DNA of 64,000 nt, taken from the NCBI GenBank assembly GCA_035285585.1, contig JAYKGU010000107.1:8583-72582 (forward strand), in the 5' to 3' direction. Both the position numbers and the translations under genes were made by a program. Origin of the DNA: JAYKGU01 sp035285585. Its GTDB lineage: Bacteria > Cyanobacteriota > Cyanobacteriia > CAKZMO01. Positions 40,698-48,873 of the stretch are shown in pieces. The notes beneath the pieces were generated by a model. That model was given only the letters and a program-made list of their open reading frames with translations, did no database searches and had not been told where the DNA came from. Position 1 is the stretch's first letter. Every line of letters begins with the position of its first letter.

Positions 40698-41552
40698 ATG
40701 CAGAATGCTAAACTCACCGCCCAGGCCCAGGCTGACCACCGCACGGTTATCCACCTATCCGATCGAGTCACGGTGGGTGGCACCGACCTGCTGATAGTCG
40801 GTGGCCCTTGCTCAGTGGAAAGTCAGGAACAAATGGTTACCGTTGCCGAACGTCTGGCCGGGTCGGTCCATGCCCTGCGCGGTGGCGTCTTCAAGCCCCG
40901 CACGTCACCATACTCTTTCCAGGGACTGGGCCAGGCAGGGCTAGAAATTTTAGACGCGGTGCGCCGCCGCTACCATGTGCCGGTGATTACGGAGGTGATG
41001 GCGATTGCCCAAATCGAGGCGATCGCTCACCATGCAGACGTGCTGCAAATCGGTAGCCGCAACATGCAAAACTTTGACCTGCTGAAGGCGGTAGGCGCAA
41101 TTCAAAAGCCCGTGGTGCTCAAGCGGGGGCTGGCCGCTACCCTGGAGGAATTCGTGATGGCCGCCGAATACATCCTCAGCCATGGCAATCCCAACGTCAT
41201 CCTTTGTGAACGGGGCATCCGCAGCTTTGATTCCTTCACTCGCAACGTGCTAGATCTGGGAGCGGTGGTGGCCCTTAAACAAATCACTCACCTGCCGGTG
41301 ATCGTTGACCCCAGCCATGCGGTGGGTAAGCGAGAGCTGGTACCCGATCTGGCGCGGGCCGCAATCGCCTGTGGTGCAGATGGCCTCATGATCGAATGTC
41401 ACCCCGTTCCCGAAGCGTCCGTCTCCGATGCCCGTCAGGCCCTATCCCTGGAGGACATGGTTGCCCTGGTGCAGAGCCTGCGTCCCATTGCAGCAGCGGT
41501 AGGGCGATCGCTGCCCATCCTTCAGGGATTCGAAGTTGCCTGTCGAAGTTAG
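40698..41552 (+). CDS. aroF: 3-deoxy-7-phosphoheptulonate (DAHP) synthase
   Basis: This 284-residue enzyme of the AroA-beta/KDO8P-like class condenses phosphoenolpyruvate with erythrose 4-phosphate, the first step of the shikimate pathway. ATG 40698 has AAGGAG 8 bases upstream. Motifs: LLIVGGPCSVESQEQM with the metal Cys, LRGGVFKPRTSPYSFQGLG, TEVMAIAQIEAIAHHADVLQ, IGSRNMQNFDLLK, PVVLKRG, ILCERGIRSF and IVDPSHAVGKRELV, GADGLMIECHPVPE. No ACT or chorismate-mutase regulatory domain is fused, so control may rest largely on the two tandem Phe/Trp attenuators upstream. It is monocistronic, followed by a family A repeat. Confidence 0.96.
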   Translation: MQNAKLTAQAQADHRTVIHLSDRVTVGGTDLLIVGGPCSVESQEQMVTVAERLAGSVHALRGGVFKPRTSPYSFQGLGQAGLEILDAVRRRYHVPVITEVMAIAQIEAIAHHADVLQIGSRNMQNFDLLKAVGAIQKPVVLKRGLAATLEEFVMAAEYILSHGNPNVILCERGIRSFDSFTRNVLDLGAVVALKQITHLPVIVDPSHAVGKRELVPDLARAAIACGADGLMIECHPVPEASVSDARQALSLEDMVALVQSLRPIAAAVGRSLPILQGFEVACRS

Positions 41553-41559
41553 GTAGGTC

Positions 41560-41702
41560 GGAGGTATCAATTTAAGGGGGGAAGCTTTGCCAAGAATAGA
41601 ATTCAGGAGTCAGAATTCAGAAGGGAAGTGACTTCTGGCTCCTGACTCCTGAATTCTGGCTCCCTTCCAACCCGGATCTCCCGGCTTAAGTAGATACCCG
41701 CA
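41560..41702. repeat. Family A MITE-like hairpin, long form, copy 4
   Basis: It begins GGAGGTATCAATTTAAGGGG and ends CCGGCTTAAGTAGATACCC. The centre holds the inverted pair CAGGAGTCAGAATTCAG and CTCCTGACTCCTGAATTCTG. A family A half copy follows immediately (41704-41745) and forms the C-terminus of the next gene. Confidence 0.85.
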
Positions 41703-41719
41703 GGTCGGCACTGTTAACG

Positions 41720-42589
41720 CTAATCTTGCCCCGCTTTGAGTGAGAACCCTCCGCGCTGTACCCGAAGGGCTAGTGTCGGGAGGATGTCAATCCACTGCTT
41801 CAGCCTTCTGAATGGGCAGGTTCTCGATGGTTTTTCTTCTGGAGGAGGGGATAACTCTGTAAGTGGGCTACTGGCTGTAATGGCCTTGGTAGTTGAAGCC
41901 AGTGGGGACTCATTAGCCGATGGCACGATAGCTTTGTCTTTGAGTTCCGCTTCGGCCATGGCGATCGCTGCCTCAGCCGCAGGTAAAGCCCGTGCTGCAT
42001 TGGCCATACTCATTCGATTGATGTAAGCTCGCAGGTACCTTAAACGGAGTTCTGCACTATCGGTCATGCGGCTTAAAAATGGCAGGTCAGATTCTGCCAT
42101 AAATCGAATCGCCAGCATTGGAATGGGGCTGCGTAGGGGGCGAAATATTGGATTATGTAACCCAGGACTGTTACTACGCCCATGAAATTCACCAATCATC
42201 AGCCCTTGATCCACAAATAAAGGCTTCAAATTCTGCTGTACAACATCGATTAAATCGCCTGCATTCTGGGTTTCCACATCGGGGAAAATTAGCAGGATGG
42301 ATTTATAGACTGACAGCGGCCCGGTTTTGGGTTCCAATTCTAAAAATGTATGACAATACGTTGCTACTAGAGCAGTGAGTTCGTCAACAGAGCCTCCGTT
42401 TGCAGGCACAGCACTAAAATAAACCGTGTTTTGCTGTAGCGCCCGTGGGACGAACGGACAAACTGGACCAGGCCGGCCTAATTCAGGATGGGGATTTCCA
42501 AGAAAATCACGAACCCATTTTTCTGTTTCATAAAGGCAAGGATGATAAGAAGAACTTTGCTTTAGATCAGCCGATGTCAAGAGTTGCAT
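41720..42589 (-). CDS. DUF6875-like hypothetical protein with a repeat-derived C-terminus
   Basis: This 289-residue protein resembles the uncharacterised DUF6875 family, whose members share a motif like HPELGRPGPVCPFVPRAL (about 35-52). They also share a segment resembling LMIGEFHGRSNSPGLHNPIF and RSPIPMLAIRFMAESDLPFL. The domain spans about residues 10-195. The C-terminal third is Ala/Ser/Pro-rich and disordered. The last residues GGFSLKAGQD and the stop codon come from a half copy of the family A repeat. DUF6875 proteins are often found near specialised metabolism genes, and the NRPS gene lies about 1 kb away on the other strand, but a link is only a guess. Family recollection is tentative. 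Confidence 0.6.
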   Translation of the reverse strand: MQLLTSADLKQSSSYHPCLYETEKWVRDFLGNPHPELGRPGPVCPFVPRALQQNTVYFSAVPANGGSVDELTALVATYCHTFLELEPKTGPLSVYKSILLIFPDVETQNAGDLIDVVQQNLKPLFVDQGLMIGEFHGRSNSPGLHNPIFRPLRSPIPMLAIRFMAESDLPFLSRMTDSAELRLRYLRAYINRMSMANAARALPAAEAAIAMAEAELKDKAIVPSANESPLASTTKAITASSPLTELSPPPEEKPSRTCPFRRLKQWIDILPTLALRVQRGGFSLKAGQD

Positions 42590-43561
42590 ACTTCTAAACT
42601 TCCTACCCTTCCTAAGGGAGATTTTTGTTTAACTGCTAGATTTCAACTGGATTTCAAAAAAAGCAAACAGGTCTACCAGAGCCTGAGAACAAGTCTTAAG
42701 GCTATGGAGATATCAGGAAATTTTCTATCCGAAGAAATTTCTGGACAGAGAGCCTCAAGCAGCATTGGCCAACTTTTCGGATCAAGGGAGCCGTGCTTGC
42801 TGGTCTCAGATCCATAAACTTTGCAATTTCTGTCAAAACCGGCATTAACGGCGCTAGTACGTTCAGGGGTAATGCTGGCACCCTACACACTCACCCCAAC
42901 AGGACTTAATCGTTTTAATGGTTTTGTGCTTGTTCAACGCCCACAAAACCATCAGAACTCTTGGACGCCGCACGTAGTGCGTAAGTCCTACTCAAATGAC
43001 ATGCGAGTCTCTAAAGCACGTGGATAAATCCTGAGATGAAGGTGCTGAAGAACTGAATCGCTGTAACCGTAACTGGGGTATTTACGACCTCAGCAATTAT
43101 TCAAGTTAGCCGGGGGAGGGTTGCCAAAACCGTATAACTACTGGCTTGTTATACCGCCTTTGCGTTTACTATGTTTGGTACACGCTAATTATGGGTAATT
43201 ACCTTGCGTATCGAACAGAGTAGAGGGGCCGCCTTTAAACAATCTTCGTAGTCTGGTAAAGATTAAAACGGCTAATCCCGTTTATTCATTACCAGGAATT
43301 ACTGAGATGAATACGATCGTAGTGCTGGTCAGTCGTTTCAAACAAGTAACGGTAAGTAGCATGTAAATTATAGATTTGTGTTCTTGATCATTCTCTAAGT
43401 GTCTGGCTATAAATGAAGCAGGTGGGGTGCCTACTCCACGGTAGATTCGTTTATTTGCGGCCACCTATTTATTTGGAGAAAGTGAAGCTAACTGCAATCA
43501 GATTCTCGACCTTTATTTTCCTCTGTTTATAGCTATTTTTACAATATCTCCTCATAATTTT
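42590..43561. other. 970-bp AT-richer spacer upstream of the NRPS gene
   Basis: No convincing gene on either strand. It lies between divergent genes and must hold both promoters. Short hairpins are present (for example TACTATGTTTGGTA-like and AACGGCTAATCCCGTT near 43269-43284). The 43040-43560 part is rich in A and T and resembles a long 5' region of the NRPS mRNA. No repeat family member was identified. Confidence 0.45.
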
Positions 43562-46264
43562 ATGGCTGTGTTTGAGTGGCCTGATCAATTTTCCCCTACT
43601 CCGTCAACCAATACCCCAGAGAGCGGTTCAAGCCGATTCCCGATCCCTTTTTCCGGGGAAGGTGGCACCCATGCTGCTGCTCAATCTTTGCAGGGGCCAG
43701 TTGGCTGTATTCACCAGTGCTTTGAAGCCCAGGTGCGGCAGCATCCCAATGCGGCAGCGCTCCTTTTTGAAGATCAGGTCATCACTTATGAGACATTAAA
43801 CCGGCGGGCCAACCAGCTTGCCTGGTATTTAAAGGAGCAGGGTATTGGCCCAGGCAGTTTGGTTGGCATTTGTGTGGAGCGATCGCCCTCCATGATTGTG
43901 GGTTTGCTGGGTATTTTGAAGGCGGGGGGTGGCTACGTTCCCCTTGACCCAGAAACACCGCCTGAGCGGCTCAATTTTGTGCTAGACGAAACGGAAGTTG
44001 CCGTGGTGCTAACGCAGTTTTCCCTTCAAAAGCGCTTTACCAGCCGGGTGAAACACATTGTCTGCCTGGATCAGAATTGGGCGAATACCCAGACTTACTC
44101 CACTGAAAATCTAGATTTACTGATTAATCCAGAGTCAGTAATGTATGTGATTTATACCTCTGGATCAACGGGCAAGCCCAAAGGAGTCATGATTCCCCAC
44201 CGTGGTATTCATAACCAGCTCCAGTGGCGGCAGGTAACGTTTCCATTAGCAAGTAGCGATCGCGTTCTCCAAAATATCTCCTTCACGTTTGATCCCTCCG
44301 TCTGGCAGATTTTCTGGCCCCTGACCTGCGGCGCACAACTCGTGTTGCCAAAGCCAGGCGGACAGAAAGATGTCGCTTACTTAATGGACTTAATTGCGGC
44401 TTTTCAAGTTTCTGTCATTGCATTAGTGCCGTCTTTCCTTGATGTCCTGCTGCGGCAACCAGGCTTAGACCGCCTCAGTGCAATCAAACACATTTTTTGT
44501 GGCGGTGAAGCCCTGCCTGGAGAATTGCAGACTTTCTTTTTTCAACAGTGGTCTCAGTTGCCATCGCCACCCCCGCAGCTTCACAACGTGTATGGCCCGA
44601 CCGAAGCGTCTATTGATGCCTCCTTTTGGACCTGTCAGCGCGATCGCATCGAACCCATTGCCCCCATCGGCAAACCGATCCTCAATGCGTCACTCCATGT
44701 GCTGGATGAGATGCTGCAACCCGTCCCAGAGGGCACAGTAGGCGAACTTTACATTGGCGGTGCCGGGCTGGCTTTAGGCTATTTAAATCGCCCTGAACTG
44801 ACAGCAGAACGCTTTATTCCGCATTCTATTGCTGGTGCTCCGTCCCAGCGCTTATACCGGACAGGCGATCTGGCTCGCTGGCTCCCCGATGGCTTGCTGG
44901 CTTTCGTCGGGCGGGTAGATCACCAGGTCAAGATTCGAGGGTTTCGCATTGAGTTGGGAGATATTGAAGCCGCCCTCAGACAACATCCATGGGTGACCAA
45001 CGTGGCGGTCATTGCTCGGGATAGCGGCTCAGACAAGCAGCTTGTTGCCTGCCTAACGGTTGGTGGGGCCGCTGATGGAACTGTCCTTTCACCCGCCTCC
45101 CTCTCTTCAAAAATGCGAACATTTTTGCAGGACAAACTGCCAGAATATATGGTGCCCGCAGCGTATGTCCTGTTGGATCAACTTCCTTTGAATGCCAATG
45201 GCAAAATTGATCGACGGGCCTTACAGGATCTCGACCTTTCCCTGGCGAATCCTTCCGCTAAAACCTTGCCCCGTAACTTGATCGAAGCCTGCCTGACTGA
45301 GATTTGGTCAAGCGTTTTGGGGGTTGAGGTGGGTGTGGATGATCATTTCTTTGATTTGGGCGGGCACTCCCTGTTAGCGATTGAGATTTGCCGCTTGATG
45401 GAGGCTGCTCTGAATAAACCCATCAAACCGGCCCTGCTCTTCACAGCACCGACAATTGCCTCACTCTCGGAGCGACTTCAGCGGGGCGACACCGCCGTGG
45501 TGCCCTCCCTCACCATATCTCGACCTGCAGGGGATAAGGTTCCCTTCTTCTTTGTGAATTCCCAGGGGTTGCTTCGTAAGCTGTTACCTCATATCGAGGC
45601 CAATCAGCCGGTATACGGCCTGAATATTTTGGGCCTGATCGAGCGGTATCAAGACAACTTAAGTGAGGTGACGTTAGGGGCGATCGCCGCTGATATGATG
45701 CAAGACATCTTAGCCATCCAACCTGATGGGCCTTACCAGCTCATTGCCTATTGCGGAGACAGCCGCCTGACCCTGGAAATTGCCCAGCAAATGAAACGGC
45801 AAGGCCACGATATTAACCTCTTGTTCATCGATGCCATCTGGGATGAGCAAAAGCCCGACTTAAAGTCGTACTGGCAGAATATGCGCCGCTTGGGACTGAG
45901 CTACCTGTGGACTAAGCTAGCTCGACTCATCAAAGGTCAGCACCGCAAAGCTTTAAAATACTACGCAAACGTGCAGCGACGGTATCAAGCCTATGAAACG
46001 GCTCACCCGACTCGGCGCGATCGGAATGTCGCATTTCTTAAAAAATTTGCCCAATTGTCGTGGACGTATCAAGGGGAACCCTATCCCGATAAAATAGTCT
46101 TGTTGCTATCAAGCGAGTGGCTGGCTTTAAATACCCCAGCCCTGGCTCAACTGGCTTGCGGTGGGTTAGAAATTCATGAAGTCAAGGGTTATCACCACAC
46201 CCTGTTTGAAGATGGATATGTTCAAGAGTTAGCGCAGAAAATTACTAATTATTTGCAATCTTAG
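43562..46264 (+). CDS. Free-standing NRPS module: adenylation, carrier and thioesterase domains
   Basis: This 900-residue protein has one adenylation domain (about 60-555), one peptidyl-carrier domain (about 565-640) and a C-terminal thioesterase (about 655-900), but no condensation domain. The adenylation domain has YVIYTSGSTGKPKGVMIPHR, NVYGPTEASIDASFW, LYRTGDLARWLPDG and PLNANGKIDRR. The carrier Ser603 lies in FFDLGGHSLLAIE. The thioesterase has Cys731 in LIAYCGDSRL where GxSxG is usual, and a C-terminal His in GYHHTLFEDGY. A-PCP-TE proteins of this shape can activate an amino or keto acid and release or dimerise it. The substrate is not predicted with confidence. No other NRPS genes are near. 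Confidence 0.92.
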   Translation: MAVFEWPDQFSPTPSTNTPESGSSRFPIPFSGEGGTHAAAQSLQGPVGCIHQCFEAQVRQHPNAAALLFEDQVITYETLNRRANQLAWYLKEQGIGPGSLVGICVERSPSMIVGLLGILKAGGGYVPLDPETPPERLNFVLDETEVAVVLTQFSLQKRFTSRVKHIVCLDQNWANTQTYSTENLDLLINPESVMYVIYTSGSTGKPKGVMIPHRGIHNQLQWRQVTFPLASSDRVLQNISFTFDPSVWQIFWPLTCGAQLVLPKPGGQKDVAYLMDLIAAFQVSVIALVPSFLDVLLRQPGLDRLSAIKHIFCGGEALPGELQTFFFQQWSQLPSPPPQLHNVYGPTEASIDASFWTCQRDRIEPIAPIGKPILNASLHVLDEMLQPVPEGTVGELYIGGAGLALGYLNRPELTAERFIPHSIAGAPSQRLYRTGDLARWLPDGLLAFVGRVDHQVKIRGFRIELGDIEAALRQHPWVTNVAVIARDSGSDKQLVACLTVGGAADGTVLSPASLSSKMRTFLQDKLPEYMVPAAYVLLDQLPLNANGKIDRRALQDLDLSLANPSAKTLPRNLIEACLTEIWSSVLGVEVGVDDHFFDLGGHSLLAIEICRLMEAALNKPIKPALLFTAPTIASLSERLQRGDTAVVPSLTISRPAGDKVPFFFVNSQGLLRKLLPHIEANQPVYGLNILGLIERYQDNLSEVTLGAIAADMMQDILAIQPDGPYQLIAYCGDSRLTLEIAQQMKRQGHDINLLFIDAIWDEQKPDLKSYWQNMRRLGLSYLWTKLARLIKGQHRKALKYYANVQRRYQAYETAHPTRRDRNVAFLKKFAQLSWTYQGEPYPDKIVLLLSSEWLALNTPALAQLACGGLEIHEVKGYHHTLFEDGYVQELAQKITNYLQS

Positions 46265-46306
46265 GGTTCCCGCTAAACCTTTCCCAATTTAATCGTGCCG
46301 ACCCAC

Positions 46307-46412
46307 TTAGGAGACTTCCAGGAAAAAATTTACCCTTGGTTAAACCCTTGGTAGGGGCAAATGACCATTTGCCCCACGTCGTCCGGTAAGACCTGTATCA
46401 AAAATCTCCTTA
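46307..46412. repeat. Family C hairpin repeat, full copy ending in the DUF1400 gene stop codon
   Basis: It runs from TTAGGAGACTTCCAGGAAAA through GGTAGGGGCAAATGACC and CATTTGCCCCACGTCG to AAAATCTCCTTA, in opposite orientation to 14558-14661. Its right end supplies TAA (46410-46412, minus) for the next gene. Confidence 0.8.
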
Positions 46413-47765
46413 GTGATCAACATTGCTGCACGGAGATAGTTCGGTCCTTGGGCTACTGCTGTGATCGCAGTTGCAAATTTCCGCCGCAACTGTGCCCTGG
46501 AACTCCACCAGCAAATCTTCCAAACTGCGCGTCAGGGTGCGGACAGCCCCCTCTTCTTCCAGATTACTCGCCAGTCGGGCCAAGTTAATGCCTTCTACGA
46601 CAATGGTTTCGGATGGATAGTTTTGCAGAACTTCGAGGATAGAGAGTCGGTTGTCATCTAGTGCCGAGAGGATCAGGGCTGAGCGGAGGGCCTGGATATC
46701 TGCACTACCAGAGGGGGTATGGACAACACGGCTGGCTTGAAACAGCAGGTATTCCCCCAGCAGGTTATTTAGGTTCGTGTCGAGGAAGTCTGTATCTACG
46801 GCGAATTCAGACGTGAGGATGCGCCGTACGTCATCCCGATCCAGGTTAGCAACATCAAGATAAAAGCTCCAGCCCGGTGAGGTGGCCCCAGTGGCGGCAA
46901 AATTCGTCAAGCCATTAATTGTAAAGGACGGACGCAGCGGGCCGATATGGACGATGACACGGCGGGCAATGCGGGGTACTGGGGCGGAGGCGTGGTTAGA
47001 ACTCTGGCCAATCGTTACGGACACCGGGTGGTCTGGGATGGGAATTGGGATGAATTCCGTTGAATGGGCAGATGAGTAGACGTTTTTTGCAGAAACTGGG
47101 TCTGCTTCGCCTGCCACTGGCGGTTCGGGGGCGGTGAACGCTGCCTCCAGGCCACAGTCACAGACAAGTTCCGGCAGAAGGGCTTCCACGAAGCGGAGAA
47201 CGACGGCAATCCGCTGCACATAGAGGTCAACATCTTCGCGCACCCGACTGAGCTGGGCCAGATCGACCCGAATCAGGTTGTCGGGATAATACTGCACCAG
47301 TTCCAGAATGGTGATGGTGCGATCGCCCCGATAGGCATCAGCCAGAGCCTGCAGCATTGGGCCACGGCTATCCCGCCGCAGGGGGTCGCCCAGCAGTTTG
47401 GAGAACTGGATGGCAATGAATTCAACATCAATGGGGCCTAGCGGTATCCCCGTGTCGGGGATTTCTTCGGCGAAAACTGCCTGCACTTCGCTAGCGGTCA
47501 GGGGAATGGTTTGCAGAAACGGGGCGATCGCCGGGCTGAGATCCCCCGTATTCACAAACGCCTCTAGATCGGCATAGGGCACTGTGGTGCGCTGCTCGTG
47601 ATAGGTCAGCAAGACGGAGTCTGCGGCCTGGGCAGATGTCCCCATCCCAGCAATCCCAAAGCACATCCCGAAGACAGTTCCCCAGCCCATTGGACTCAGG
47701 TAGATCCCCGGTCTGCCTGCCTGGGAGGAACGCCTGGGTGCGGAGCGACCGGAAAAACGAACCAT
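46410..47765 (-). CDS. Exported protein with two DUF1400 domains
   Basis: This 451-residue protein has an N-terminal signal (helix GWGTVFGMCFGIAGM, cleavage probably after SAQA near residue 47) and two DUF1400-type all-helical regions. The first is about residues 50-190 (VPYADLEAFVNTGDLSPAI, then ITILELVQYYPDNLIRVDL). The second is about 310-440 (VDTDFLDTNLNNLLGEYLLF, then LSILEVLQNYPSETIVVEGI). DUF1400 usually precedes an alpha/beta hydrolase domain in cyanobacterial proteins; here no hydrolase follows and the domain is duplicated. The stop codon lies in a family C repeat. Function unknown; periplasmic location is likely. Confidence 0.72.
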   Translation of the reverse strand: MVRFSGRSAPRRSSQAGRPGIYLSPMGWGTVFGMCFGIAGMGTSAQAADSVLLTYHEQRTTVPYADLEAFVNTGDLSPAIAPFLQTIPLTASEVQAVFAEEIPDTGIPLGPIDVEFIAIQFSKLLGDPLRRDSRGPMLQALADAYRGDRTITILELVQYYPDNLIRVDLAQLSRVREDVDLYVQRIAVVLRFVEALLPELVCDCGLEAAFTAPEPPVAGEADPVSAKNVYSSAHSTEFIPIPIPDHPVSVTIGQSSNHASAPVPRIARRVIVHIGPLRPSFTINGLTNFAATGATSPGWSFYLDVANLDRDDVRRILTSEFAVDTDFLDTNLNNLLGEYLLFQASRVVHTPSGSADIQALRSALILSALDDNRLSILEVLQNYPSETIVVEGINLARLASNLEEEGAVRTLTRSLEDLLVEFQGTVAAEICNCDHSSSPRTELSPCSNVDH

Positions 47766-48200
47766 CGAAACAGTCCCCCATCCATTAACTGAGCTGAAGC
47801 CAGTGAACTAGCGCGTTTCCCATGCTGGTGGAGTGTAAAGGTTGATGGCTCACCGCACCACCAGCCCTCAAATCCGTACCCTACGCGATGGGGAAATTGC
47901 CATAAAGCCACCCTTCAAATATTAGGACTTTCTGGACAAGGTTCTACCGTTTGTCGGGGTCATATGTTGTTTATCTGTTGTTTATCCGCAGATGGCGCAG
48001 ATAGCCGCAGATGGCCGGTGCCCCACCCATCCTCCATCCCCCCGCTGGCTAAATCCGCTTGACCCCCGTATCTCCGTCACTCATGATAACGATGAGACCG
48101 ACTCGTCTCCCTGAAAATCGCAACTTGTCCAATGACGCAGCGATGTGGGTTGCGGTATTAGTTGTGACCCTGTTGCGACCCTGCTGCGATCTCCGTTCCT
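47766..48200. other. Spacer between divergent genes
   Basis: About 435 bases with no supported gene. The direct repeat GTTGTTTATC occurs at 47964-47982 and GCAGAT(G/A) units follow at 47988-48013. Both neighbours are transcribed away from it, so it should contain two promoters, none of which is recognisable by eye. Confidence 0.4.
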
Positions 48201-48818
48201 ATGCGCCTATCTGATTTCATCTCGCCTGACACCCCCGCCGGAACTGCCCTGTTTCTCAGATGGAAAAACTTCCATGTTTTTTGCATCTCTAAGCGGGAGC
48301 TGGCCAATTCTCCGCAGCGGGTGCGGTTTTCTGGGGTGGGGGGAAAGCGGCGGAACTGCGATGAGCCGTTTGCCGACTGTGCCCTGCGGGAGGCCCAGGA
48401 GGAAATGGGGGCGGTTGTGGCGAGTCTGGAGAGTGCGGAACAGTCTTACTTCCTGGCGGCGGATGGAACGCTGCGGGCGATCGCCCTAACTGACGACGGG
48501 ATTCGGCCCCGGCTGATTTTGGAAAAGCGGCGGCACTCCTCCTATGGTAGTATGGCCTACTCCCAGCGATCTTACTACCTGGTGGCGTTTGAGGCCCGAC
48601 TGGTGGCCCAGCCCCAGCCCCAGCGGGAAATTGCTGCCCTGCTCTACCTCACGGATGCCCACCTGGGACAATTTCGCGGTACGGGCTATCCCCAGATGGG
48701 AGAACTAATGGCAGCGGGGGCATGGGTGGACTGTCAGCCTGACAGTGAGGTGCCCCTGTCTGCCGAGCTGGTGCCCCACGGCACCGTGCAGTTTTTGCTG
48801 ATCCAGCTACGCCTGTAG
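48201..48818 (+). CDS. NUDIX-family hydrolase
   Basis: This 205-residue protein has a NUDIX box around residues 46-69: GVGGKRRNCDEPFADCALRE followed by AQEEMGA, with the REAQEE core that binds the metal. The box begins GxG-K-R rather than the textbook G-x5-E, with Glu54 in CDEPF, so spacing is near-normal. NUDIX enzymes hydrolyse nucleoside diphosphates linked to another moiety. The remaining sequence shows a beta-rich fold (SYYLVAFEARL). It precedes guanine deaminase by 55 bases on the same strand, so a shared transcript in nucleotide metabolism is plausible. Substrate unknown. Confidence 0.85.
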   Translation: MRLSDFISPDTPAGTALFLRWKNFHVFCISKRELANSPQRVRFSGVGGKRRNCDEPFADCALREAQEEMGAVVASLESAEQSYFLAADGTLRAIALTDDGIRPRLILEKRRHSSYGSMAYSQRSYYLVAFEARLVAQPQPQREIAALLYLTDAHLGQFRGTGYPQMGELMAAGAWVDCQPDSEVPLSAELVPHGTVQFLLIQLRL

Positions 48819-48856
48819 TGTCCCTGTTCGTGATGTCCCTGTTCGTGATGTCCCTG
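48819..48856. repeat. 15-bp tandem repeat between NUDIX gene and guaD
   Basis: The unit TGTCCCTGTTCGTGA occurs at 48819-48833 and 48834-48848, with a partial third copy to 48856. It fills the intergenic space before the guaD start and is of no evident function. Confidence 0.75.
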
Positions 48857-48873
48857 CTATAGTTACCCTTGCC

